Shown: in pieces, positions 39,942-47,384 of the stretch
How the letters are laid out: every line of letters starts with the position of its first letter
How positions within the stretch are numbered: position 1 is the first letter of the stretch
Assembly: GCA_963829585.1 (NCBI GenBank)
Contig: CAWHJD010000027.1
Location: 62,001 to 126,000, forward strand
DNA: 64,000 bases
Reading direction: 5' to 3'
From: Sva-07 sp963829585
GTDB taxonomy: Bacteria > Actinomycetota > Acidimicrobiia > Acidimicrobiales > Ilumatobacteraceae
Notes under the pieces: generated by a model
What the model was told of the DNA's origin: nothing
Database searches by the model: none
The model's input: the letters and a program-made list of their open reading frames with translations, nothing else
Position numbers and translations under genes: made by a program

Positions 39942-40622
39942 ATGCGCATCGGCATCTTCGGCGGAACAGGACCAGCAGGAAGCGGCCTCGCCGCTCGACT
40001 GGCGAGTATCGGCTATCCCACGGTCATCGGCTCTCGGTCCAAGGAACGTGCCGTCGAGAAGGTCGACCAGCTGGTCGCGGCGTGGCCGGAACTCGCGGGC
40101 ATGCTCGAAGCCGGCGACAACGCGCTCGCCGCTGACTGCGATCTCGTCGTGATCGCCACGCCGTGGGACTCCGCTGCCGGAACGGCACAGGAGAACGCCG
40201 ATGCCCTTGCGGGCAAGATCGTGATCTCGATGGCGAACGCGCTCGTTCGTGTCAACAAGGAGTTCCAGCCGTTGGTTCCGCCCCGCGGCAGCGTTGCGGC
40301 GCACGTCCAGGCGGCCGTACCGCGCTCGCGTGTCGTCGCGGCGTTCCATCACCTGCCGGCCGCCGAGCTCGGGCACATCGACGAACCCATCGACTCCGAC
40401 GTGCTGATCTGTGGCGACGATGCGTCGGCGGTGAAAGCGGTCTGCGACATCGTCGCGAAGTTCCCCGGCTGTCGGCCGCTCGACGCCGGCGAGCTGTCGA
40501 ACGCCACGGCCATCGAGGCGTTCACCGCGGTGCTGTTGCAGCTCAACGTGCGGTACAAGACGCGGGTTGCCCCGAAGCTCACGGGAATCAAAAGCGACCC
40601 CCGAGCTGTTGACGCCGGGTGA
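39942..40622 (+). CDS. npdG: NADPH:coenzyme F420 oxidoreductase
   Basis: Transfers hydride between NADPH and deazaflavin F420; 226 aa. It has the N-terminal dinucleotide fold IGIFGGTGPAGSGLA with SRSKERA for the NADP phosphate, CDLVVIATPWDS, VVAAFHHLPAAEL and the C-terminal ELSNATAIEAFTAVLLQLN. This matches the Fno/NpdG family. The start is the ATG at 39942, beginning right at the Rossmann strand. Its stop overlaps the mshC start, so the two are co-translated. Confidence 0.87.
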   Translation: MRIGIFGGTGPAGSGLAARLASIGYPTVIGSRSKERAVEKVDQLVAAWPELAGMLEAGDNALAADCDLVVIATPWDSAAGTAQENADALAGKIVISMANALVRVNKEFQPLVPPRGSVAAHVQAAVPRSRVVAAFHHLPAAELGHIDEPIDSDVLICGDDASAVKAVCDIVAKFPGCRPLDAGELSNATAIEAFTAVLLQLNVRYKTRVAPKLTGIKSDPRAVDAG

Positions 40623-41740
40623 TGCAGCTCTACGACACCGCGCGGCGCGCCATCGTTCCGTTCGAACCGAACGACAACGTGCTCATGTACACCTGCGGGA
40701 TCACGCCGTACGACGCGACGCATCTCGGCCATGCGGCAACGTTCGTCTCCTACGACGTCCTGCAGCGGCGGCTCATCGACATGGGCCACACCGTGCGGTG
40801 CGTCCGCAACGTCACCGACGTCGATGATCCGTTGTTCGCCAAGGCCCGTGAGCTCGGCGTGCACTATCTCGATCTCGCGGCCGGCGAGGAGGCCCGTTTC
40901 GAGCGTGACATGGTTGCGTTGAATGCGCTTCCGGTCGCCGTTGCTCCTCGGGCGTCATCGGCGATCCCCGACATCCGGGGCTTCATCGGCATGGTGCTCG
41001 ATCGTGGGTACGCGTACGAGTCCGGTGGATCGGTGTACTTCGACGTGTCGAAGTTCGAGTCGTTCGGCTCGCTCAGCCACTACACCACCGACGAGATGCT
41101 CGTGCTCGCCAAGGAGCGCGGGGGCAACATCGACGACCCGAACAAGCGCTCACCGCTCGACTTCGTGCTCTGGCACCCGTCGGCCGACGACGAACCGAGC
41201 TGGGACACGATGTGGGGTCCGGGCCGCCCTGGCTGGCACATCGAATGCTCGGCGCTGGCATTGCGGGAACTCGGGACCACGATCGATCTGCACGGTGGGG
41301 GAACCGATCTGATCTTCCCGCACCACGAATGCGAGCGGGCGCAGTCGGAAGCGGCCACGGGTGAGCCGTTCGTCAAGCACTGGATGCACACGGCGCTGAT
41401 CCACATGGACGGCGAGAAGATGTCGAAGAGCCTCGGGAACCTCGTGTTCATCGACCAACTGCGTGAGACCTGGGACGCGCGTGCAATCCGTCTGGGGATC
41501 ATCGAGCACCACTACCGCGTCGAGTGGGAGTGGGACGACGAGCTCATGGCACGCAACCAGGCCCGGCTCGACGCATGGAACGAGCGGGCCGGCTCGAACC
41601 CGGACCTGCTCGACGAGGTCCGCCGGCGCCTCGACGACGACCTCGACACTCCGGGCGCGCTCGCGGCGATCGACGACGCGGCTCGCGCCGGCGCCGGCGT
41701 CGGTGAAGCGGCGGCCCTGCTCGGCGTCGACCTCGACTGA
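40622..41740 (+). CDS. mshC: Cysteine:GlcN-Ins ligase MshC (mycothiol synthesis)
   Basis: CysS paralogue that joins cysteine to 1-D-myo-inosityl-GlcN in mycothiol synthesis. CGITPYDATHLGHAATFVSYD is the hallmark that separates MshC from CysS. GPGRPGWHIECSA, GGGTDLIFPHHECERAQSE and KMSKSLGNLV (the KMSKS loop) follow. The 372-aa length is short like MshC, without the CysS tail. The ATG shares one base with the npdG stop (TGATG); GTG at 40619 is an alternative start. Confidence 0.93.
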   Translation: MQLYDTARRAIVPFEPNDNVLMYTCGITPYDATHLGHAATFVSYDVLQRRLIDMGHTVRCVRNVTDVDDPLFAKARELGVHYLDLAAGEEARFERDMVALNALPVAVAPRASSAIPDIRGFIGMVLDRGYAYESGGSVYFDVSKFESFGSLSHYTTDEMLVLAKERGGNIDDPNKRSPLDFVLWHPSADDEPSWDTMWGPGRPGWHIECSALALRELGTTIDLHGGGTDLIFPHHECERAQSEAATGEPFVKHWMHTALIHMDGEKMSKSLGNLVFIDQLRETWDARAIRLGIIEHHYRVEWEWDDELMARNQARLDAWNERAGSNPDLLDEVRRRLDDDLDTPGALAAIDDAARAGAGVGEAAALLGVDLD

Positions 41741-41804
41741 GCCGCGGACACCGTACGTTGACATGAAGTTCACGTCTCGTGGTTCTCCTGCGCGCTCGTG
41801 ACGT

Positions 41805-41810
41805 CTATTC
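41805..41810 (+). promoter_or_regulatory. -10 box upstream of the acyltransferase gene
   Basis: TATTCT ends 8 nt before GTG 41819 and supports a leaderless start there. A TTGACA at 41758-41763 is too far upstream to be its -35. Confidence 0.45.
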
Positions 41811-41818
41811 TGGCACCC

Positions 41819-42604
41819 GTGACACAGGGACGAGGAGCAGGGACGATGCAGCGCAGGGTGCGCCAAATCGGACGACCCATCTCCAAACGGCTGTGGCACA
41901 TCGAACTCTCCGGGTACGAGCGTCTCCCGGCAACGGGCCCCGCGATCCTGTGCCCGAACCACATCAGCTTCCTCGACTCGGCGTTCCTGATGCTGACCGT
42001 GCCGCGCAACATCTCGTTCGTGGGCAAGGCCGAGTACATGGATTCGTGGAAGACCAAGTACCTGTTCCCGGCGATGGGGATGATTCCCATCGATCGTTCC
42101 GGCGGCGAGAAGAGCTCGGCGGCGCTCGACGCGGCCGAGGAGGTCCTGCGGCGCGGAGAGCTCTTCGGGATCTTCCCGGAGGGGACGCGCAGTCGCAACG
42201 GGGATCTCCACAAGGGTCGCACGGGCGCAGCCCGTCTGGCGATGAAGCTCGACTGCCCCATCTTTCCCGTCGGCGTGATCGGCACCGACAAGATCCAGCC
42301 GCCCGACGCGAAGATGCCGAAGCTGTTCGCATCGTGCCAGATCAAGATCGGCCGGCCGATCCGGCCCGAGCGGTACCGCGGGCGCGGTGCCGAACACATC
42401 GCCTGGCGTTCGATGATCGACGAGGTCATGTACGAGATCCGTGAGCTCACCGGTCAGCAGTACGTCAACTCCTACGCGGGTGCCAAGGCTGACGCGGAGC
42501 CCACCGTGGCCGGGCGCGTGTCGTCGGTGACCGACCCGATTCCCGACATCTCACGGCCCACGAGCCTCATCGAGCGTGAGCTCACCCTCGTGGCGGGCAG
42601 CTGA
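41819..42604 (+). CDS. plsC: 1-acyl-sn-glycerol-3-phosphate acyltransferase family protein
   Basis: PlsC-type acyltransferase, 261 aa, probably making phosphatidic acid. The catalytic NHISFLD (HX4D), FVGKAE, FPEGTRSRNGDLHKGRTG and FPVGVIGTDKI motifs are in order. The C-terminal 40 residues are variable. Two starts compete: GTG 41819 with a -10 box 8 nt upstream (leaderless, chosen) and ATG 41846 with GAGGAG at 41832-41837. Confidence 0.88.
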   Translation: MTQGRGAGTMQRRVRQIGRPISKRLWHIELSGYERLPATGPAILCPNHISFLDSAFLMLTVPRNISFVGKAEYMDSWKTKYLFPAMGMIPIDRSGGEKSSAALDAAEEVLRRGELFGIFPEGTRSRNGDLHKGRTGAARLAMKLDCPIFPVGVIGTDKIQPPDAKMPKLFASCQIKIGRPIRPERYRGRGAEHIAWRSMIDEVMYEIRELTGQQYVNSYAGAKADAEPTVAGRVSSVTDPIPDISRPTSLIERELTLVAGS

Positions 42605-42653
42605 GCGCCGGCCTTCGGCGAAAAACCTCCCGGCGGTCGGCGGGCCTGGCTCG

Positions 42654-42659
42654 TATCCT
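42654..42659 (+). promoter_or_regulatory. -10 box for near-leaderless thrS
   Basis: TATCCT ends 9 nt before the thrS ATG, giving a leader of only a few bases. No T-box structure fits the 64-bp gap. Confidence 0.45.
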
Positions 42660-42668
42660 GATCGTCGC

Positions 42669-44651
42669 ATGTCGAACATCACGGTCTCTCTCCCCGACGG
42701 TTCCGAGCGCGAGCTGGCCGCCGACGCCACGGCGCTCGATCTTGCCGCGGCCATCGGTTCGGGCCTGAAGAAGGCAGCCGTGGCCGCAGTGGTCGACGGT
42801 CGTGAGACCGACCTGACGACCTCGCTCCACGACGGCGCCGTCGTCTCGATCGTCACCGCCGGCACCGACGAAGGCCGCCACGTACTCCGCCACTCCACCG
42901 CCCACGTGATGGCCCAGGCGGTGACCCGGCTGTTCCCCGGTGCGAAGTTCTCCATCGGACCCGCCATCGAGAACGGCTTCTACTACGACTTCGAACTCCC
43001 CGGCGGCGCGACCTTCAGCGACGACGACCTCGAACGCATCGAGGCCGAGATGCGCGAGATCATCAAGGCGAATCAGCCGTTCGTGCGGTCGGAGATGTCG
43101 ATGGCCGAGGCCAAGGAACTCTTCGCCGACCAGCCGTACAAGGTCGAGATCATCGAACGGGTGGAGGCGGCGGAGGCCGACAACGAGGACTCGGCGGAGG
43201 TCGGCGAGGGCGGAATCATCAGCGCGTACCGCAACACCGAATCGTTCGTCGACATGTGTGTCGGCCCGCACGTGCCATCGACGGGCAAGCTCGGATTCTT
43301 CAAGCTGCAACGCGTGTCGGGGGCCTACTGGCGCGGCAACGAGAAGGGGCCGATGCTGCAGCGCATCTACGGCACGGCCTGGGAGTCCAAGCAGGCGCTC
43401 GCCGAACATCTCCACCAGTTGGAGGAGGCGCTGAAACGCGACCATCGCAAGCTCGCGACCGAACTCGACCTGTTGAGCTTCCCGCACGAGCTCGGCGGCG
43501 GCCTCGCCGTGTGGCATCCCAAGGGTGCGATCGTGCGCAAGCTGATGGAGGACTACAGCCGTCTGCGTCACGAACACGGCGGCTACGAGTTCGTCTACAC
43601 GCCGCACCTGGCCAACGGCAAGCTCTTCGAGACCTCGGGCCACCTCCAGTGGTACGCCGACGGGATGTACCCGCCGATGGAGATGGACAACGGCACGTAC
43701 TACATGAAGCCGATGAACTGCCCGATGCACTGCCTGATCTTCCGCAGTCGCCAGCGCAGCTACCGCGAACTGCCGTTGCGCCTGTTCGAACTCGGCAACG
43801 TCTACCGCTACGAGCGCGCCGGCACGCTGCACGGCCTGATGCGCATCCGCGGGTTCACGCAGGACGACAGCCACATCTACTGCACCAAGGAGCAGATGGC
43901 CGAGGAAGTGGCCGGTCTGCTCGACTTCGTGCTGTCGGTGCTGCGGGCATTCGGGTTCGAGGACTTCACGTTCAACCTGTCCACGAAGGACCCGGAGAAG
44001 TACATCGGCGACGACGCCATCTGGGACGAGGCCACCGAGGCGCTGCGCCGGGCCCTCGACTCGCACGGGTTGGAGTACGCCGTCAAGGACGGCGACGCTG
44101 CGTTCTACGGTCCGAAGATCGACATCGACGTGCGCGACGCCATCGGGCGCTCGTGGCAGCTGTCGACCATCCAGGCCGACTTCCAGCTCCCCGAGCGATT
44201 CGGTCTCGAGTACGTCGGCGCCGACAACAACCGCCACCGTCCGATCATGTTGCACCGCGCGCTGTTCGGCTCGATCGAGCGGTTCTTCGGCGTGCTCATC
44301 GAGCACTACGCCGGGGCGTTCCCGACCTGGCTCGCGCCCGTCCAGGTGAGGGTGTTGGCCGTCGCCGAAGCGCACGAGGACTATGCCGCATCCGTCGTCG
44401 ACGCGCTGCGTGATGCCGGTGCTCGCGTCGACACCGTGGTGGCCGACGAAGGCCTCGGCAAGCGGATCCGCAACGCCAAGCTGGAGAAGATCCCGTTCGT
44501 GCTGGTCGTCGGCGACGACGACGTCGCGGCACGCACCGTCGGTGTCAACCCGCGCGGGGGAGAGGTCGAGCGGGGCGTCGCACTCGATGCGTTCATCGAA
44601 CAGTTCCGCACCGAAGCGGCCAACGCCGAGACGGCCGCACTCGGCGCCTGA
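42669..44651 (+). CDS. thrS: Threonyl-tRNA synthetase
   Basis: Class II synthetase of 660 aa. It has an N-terminal TGS domain (residues 1-62), the HXXXH editing motif in LRHSTAHVMAQAV, class II motif 2 in FELGNVYRYERAGTLHGLMRIRG, zinc ligands in MNCPMHCLIF, and a C-terminal anticodon-binding domain. The order thrS-HIT-pgsA-acyltransferase-pimA is conserved with mycobacteria. Confidence 0.96.
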   Translation: MSNITVSLPDGSERELAADATALDLAAAIGSGLKKAAVAAVVDGRETDLTTSLHDGAVVSIVTAGTDEGRHVLRHSTAHVMAQAVTRLFPGAKFSIGPAIENGFYYDFELPGGATFSDDDLERIEAEMREIIKANQPFVRSEMSMAEAKELFADQPYKVEIIERVEAAEADNEDSAEVGEGGIISAYRNTESFVDMCVGPHVPSTGKLGFFKLQRVSGAYWRGNEKGPMLQRIYGTAWESKQALAEHLHQLEEALKRDHRKLATELDLLSFPHELGGGLAVWHPKGAIVRKLMEDYSRLRHEHGGYEFVYTPHLANGKLFETSGHLQWYADGMYPPMEMDNGTYYMKPMNCPMHCLIFRSRQRSYRELPLRLFELGNVYRYERAGTLHGLMRIRGFTQDDSHIYCTKEQMAEEVAGLLDFVLSVLRAFGFEDFTFNLSTKDPEKYIGDDAIWDEATEALRRALDSHGLEYAVKDGDAAFYGPKIDIDVRDAIGRSWQLSTIQADFQLPERFGLEYVGADNNRHRPIMLHRALFGSIERFFGVLIEHYAGAFPTWLAPVQVRVLAVAEAHEDYAASVVDALRDAGARVDTVVADEGLGKRIRNAKLEKIPFVLVVGDDDVAARTVGVNPRGGEVERGVALDAFIEQFRTEAANAETAALGA

Positions 44652-44652
44652 C

Positions 44653-45183
44653 ATGCTCGAACGCATCTGGTCGGGTTGGCGCTCGGCCTATGTCACCGGC
44701 ACCCCCGTCCGATCCGAACCTGAGACACTGGGGTCGGACCCCGGCGTTTCTGGTTCGGTGTTCACGCAACTGTTGAACTCGGGCGCGCCTGACACCGAGA
44801 CGTACATCGTGCACCGCTCGACGACGTGCTTCGTCGTGTGCAACCTGTTCCCGTATGCCAGCGGCCACCTGCTCGTCGTGCCGTATCGGGAGGTGGCCGA
44901 TCTCGAAGGGTTGACGCCCGAGGAGACCGTCGATCTGTGGGCGACCGTCACCGAGGCAGTCGGTGTCGTTCGGCGGGTCTACCGGCCCGAAGGTCTCAAC
45001 ATCGGGCTCAACCTCGGCCGGCCGGCCGGGGGATCGGTGCCGGACCATCTGCACGTCCACGTGGTGCCGCGATGGACCGGCGACTCCAACTTCATGATGG
45101 CGATCTCCAACACGCAGAACCTGCCCGAGGCGCTGGTCGACACCGCCGCGAAACTGCGCTCCGGATGGAGCGCCGTAGCCTGA
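44653..45183 (+). CDS. HIT-family hydrolase (AP4A-phosphorylase-like)
   Basis: Histidine-triad nucleotide hydrolase of 176 aa. The triad HLHVHVVPRW is near residue 133, with FVVCNLFPYASGHLLVVPYR before it. The gene follows thrS by one base, as in mycobacteria. A decayed palindromic repeat (44721-44758) lies inside the coding region and contributes the ETLGSDPGVSGS stretch near residues 24-35, which the family does not need. The ATG is fixed by the thrS stop. Its end overlaps the next gene (TGATG). Confidence 0.9.
   Translation: MLERIWSGWRSAYVTGTPVRSEPETLGSDPGVSGSVFTQLLNSGAPDTETYIVHRSTTCFVVCNLFPYASGHLLVVPYREVADLEGLTPEETVDLWATVTEAVGVVRRVYRPEGLNIGLNLGRPAGGSVPDHLHVHVVPRWTGDSNFMMAISNTQNLPEALVDTAAKLRSGWSAVA
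44721..44758 (+). repeat. Degenerate copy of a palindromic repeat inside the HIT gene
   Basis: Core arms GGGGT (44730-44734) and ACCCC (44738-44742) with loop CGG, outer arms partly paired, then GGCGTTTC. This matches the perfect palindrome at 58085-58113 in core and right arm. The reading frame is preserved. Confidence 0.6.
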
Positions 45184-45674
45184 TGGCGATGACCGACGAC
45201 ATCCGTGACGAACTGCCCGCCGACCTCGACCCCACGGGGTTCGTCGGTCCGTACCAGTTCCCCGACAACAGCCGTCGTCGTTGGCCGGGAGTCATCTATC
45301 TCGTCATCGCTGCGCTCTGTGTCGTCATCCATCAAGCGTTCGCCGACGCCGCGTTCGTGAACGACGGCCTGCTCGTTGCCGCCGCGTTGCTCGCCGCCGT
45401 CGGGATCTTCTCGATCACGTCGAGTTGGAGAATGCACGTCGACGAGAAGGACGCACTCGGTGCTGCCCAGCAGGCGTTGGGATTTCCGGTCGGGCACGCC
45501 TCGGCCCAGCAGGTCTGGCGAGGGCTGCGCAGCCGCCCGACGTGGCGCGTGATGGTCTATTCGGCCGAGGATCCACCGGCCCGACGCGGACTGGTCCTGG
45601 TCGACGCCGTCGACGGGACGGTCGTCGAACACCTGAGCGAGGACAACCCTGATCTCGCTCCGGAGTCGCGATAG
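45183..45674 (+). CDS. Membrane protein of unknown function
   Basis: 163 aa. A 34-residue N-terminal tail precedes two membrane helices (PGVIYLVIAALCVVIHQAF and LLVAAALLAAVGIFSI), followed by a soluble C-terminal domain (VYSAEDPPARRGLVLVDAVD). I recognise no family. It sits between HIT and pgsA with overlapping or near-zero spacing (TGATG with HIT, 10 bp to pgsA), which suggests a link to phospholipid synthesis by position only. Confidence 0.7.
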   Translation: MAMTDDIRDELPADLDPTGFVGPYQFPDNSRRRWPGVIYLVIAALCVVIHQAFADAAFVNDGLLVAAALLAAVGIFSITSSWRMHVDEKDALGAAQQALGFPVGHASAQQVWRGLRSRPTWRVMVYSAEDPPARRGLVLVDAVDGTVVEHLSEDNPDLAPESR

Positions 45675-45677
45675 CGT
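45672..45677 (+). promoter_or_regulatory. -10 box for leaderless pgsA
   Basis: TAGCGT overlaps the stop codon of the preceding gene and ends 7 nt before the pgsA ATG. Confidence 0.45.
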
Positions 45678-45684
45678 CTCGGCG

Positions 45685-46371
45685 ATGTTCGACGGTACTT
45701 TTCGAAAGCCGGTCGACAAGGCCGTCAAGCCGATCGGCAACGCTCTGCGCAAGACGGGCCTGACGCCCGATCATCTCACCATCCTCGGATTGCTCGTGGG
45801 CATCGGTGCTGCAGTTGCCATCGGCTCCGGACGCCTCCGCCTCGGGCTGCTCCTCGTGATTCTCGCTGCGTTGCCCGACCTGTTCGACGGGGCGCTCGCC
45901 AAGGCAACCGATGCCTCGAGCCAGCGCGGCGCGTTCTTCGACTCCACCGTCGATCGGGTCACCGATGCGTTCCTGCTCGGTGGCATCGCCTGGTACTTCG
46001 CGAGTACCGAATCGCCCTACATGACCGTGCTGCCATTCGCCGTCATGGCCGTGTCGAGCATCATCAGCTACGAACGGGCGAAGGCGGAGTCGCTCGGCAT
46101 CGAAGCCAAGGGCGGCCTGATGGAGCGCGCCGAGCGGATCATCGCGCTCTGCGTCGGACTGCTGTTCCCGGTCCTGCTGATCCCGATTCTGTGGATCATG
46201 CTGGCGCTCACCACGATCACGGCGATTCAGCGCTTCCTGAAGGTCTGGAAGCAGGCAGCGGTCGCGCCGGTCACCGCGGCCCGCATCGAGATGCGCCGGT
46301 CGCGACGCCAGAGCCGGCGTGTCGCACGAACCGAGCGTCGGCGCACGAGCGTCCCACGTCGGCCGACCTGA
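45685..46371 (+). CDS. pgsA: CDP-alcohol phosphatidyltransferase, probable phosphatidylinositol-phosphate synthase
   Basis: Membrane enzyme of 228 aa. The CDP-alcohol phosphotransferase motif runs from about residue 65 (DLFDGALAK) to 94 (GAFFDSTVDRVTD) with all four Asp; Lys replaces the usual Arg after the first pair. Several membrane helices follow, then a highly basic C-terminal tail. Neighbours (acyltransferase and pimA) point to phosphatidylinositol-phosphate rather than phosphatidylglycerol-phosphate synthesis, which is inference from conserved context. Confidence 0.85.
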   Translation: MFDGTFRKPVDKAVKPIGNALRKTGLTPDHLTILGLLVGIGAAVAIGSGRLRLGLLLVILAALPDLFDGALAKATDASSQRGAFFDSTVDRVTDAFLLGGIAWYFASTESPYMTVLPFAVMAVSSIISYERAKAESLGIEAKGGLMERAERIIALCVGLLFPVLLIPILWIMLALTTITAIQRFLKVWKQAAVAPVTAARIEMRRSRRQSRRVARTERRRTSVPRRPT

Positions 46372-46374
46372 CCC

Positions 46375-47310
46375 GTGCCTCCACGATCGATCACTGATCC
46401 GCGCCGGTTCACCGACCTCGCCACCACGTCGTCGTACCGGTTCGGTGCCGCGGCTGCGCAGTTGATGCCGGCGCGGGTGGCGGCGGGCCTCACCACGCCA
46501 TTCGGGCTCGGCGCCAGCTTCGCCAGCCGGGAGCGCCGCGCGATGATCACGCGACACCTCCAGCGGGTCGATCCGACACTCCGCGGCGTCCGGCTCCGTC
46601 GTGCCGTCCAAGAGGCATTCGACTCGTACGCCCACTACTGGCTCGAGAGTTTCCGGCTCCCGAACCTGTCGGGCGCGACCGTCGAGCGAGGGTTCGACGT
46701 GGACGGTTACGAGAACATCGTCGACGGGCTGGCGAAGGGAAACGGCGTCATTCTCGTGCTGCCTCATCTCGGCGGATGGGAGTGGGCGGGCCGGTGGATC
46801 GCCGAGCAGGGCCATCAGATCACGGTGGTGGTCGAGAAGATCGATCCGCCGGAACTCTTCGACTGGTTCGTCCAGCTGCGATCGGCACTCGGAATGAACG
46901 TCGTCGCTCTGGGCTCCGGGGCCGGCGAAACAGTGATGCGGGCCCTGCGTGACAATCACGTGGTGTGCCTGCTCGCTGACCGCGATCTCCAGGGCGGCGG
47001 CCCCGAGATCGAGTTCTTCGGTGAACGCACCACACTGCCCGCCGGCCCGGCGACCCTGGCCTTGCGCACCGGTGCGCCGATCCTGCCCACCGCGGTGTAC
47101 TTCACCGGTCGAGTCGATGGTCACCGAGCCTGGGTCCGTCCGCCATTGCCGGTCGATCGAGTCGAGAAGCGACTCCGCGACGATGTCCAGCGCATCACCC
47201 AGCTCCTGGCCGAGGAACTCGAGATTCTCATCAGGCGCGCGCCGTCGCAATGGCACATGTTCCAGCCGAACTGGCCGAGCGATCCGGGCTACCGAGAACC
47301 ACCCAGGTAA
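46375..47310 (+). CDS. Lauroyl-acyltransferase-family protein, probable PIM acyltransferase (PatA-like)
   Basis: HtrB/LpxL-like acyltransferase of 311 aa. The HX4E catalytic motif is PHLGGWEW near residue 130, followed by LLADRDLQGGG and TLPAGPATLALRTGAPI. In mycobacteria the gene at this position acylates phosphatidylinositol mannosides, and I infer the same here. The GTG start is 3 bp after pgsA. A diguanylate-cyclase-type gene separates it from pimA. Confidence 0.85.
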   Translation: MPPRSITDPRRFTDLATTSSYRFGAAAAQLMPARVAAGLTTPFGLGASFASRERRAMITRHLQRVDPTLRGVRLRRAVQEAFDSYAHYWLESFRLPNLSGATVERGFDVDGYENIVDGLAKGNGVILVLPHLGGWEWAGRWIAEQGHQITVVVEKIDPPELFDWFVQLRSALGMNVVALGSGAGETVMRALRDNHVVCLLADRDLQGGGPEIEFFGERTTLPAGPATLALRTGAPILPTAVYFTGRVDGHRAWVRPPLPVDRVEKRLRDDVQRITQLLAEELEILIRRAPSQWHMFQPNWPSDPGYREPPR

Positions 47311-47384
47311 CGAGGCCACGCGCTCGTCAAGGCGGCCGGCCCATCTGCCGAAGAACGACCATCGAACAGTTGACGAACTTCTCG

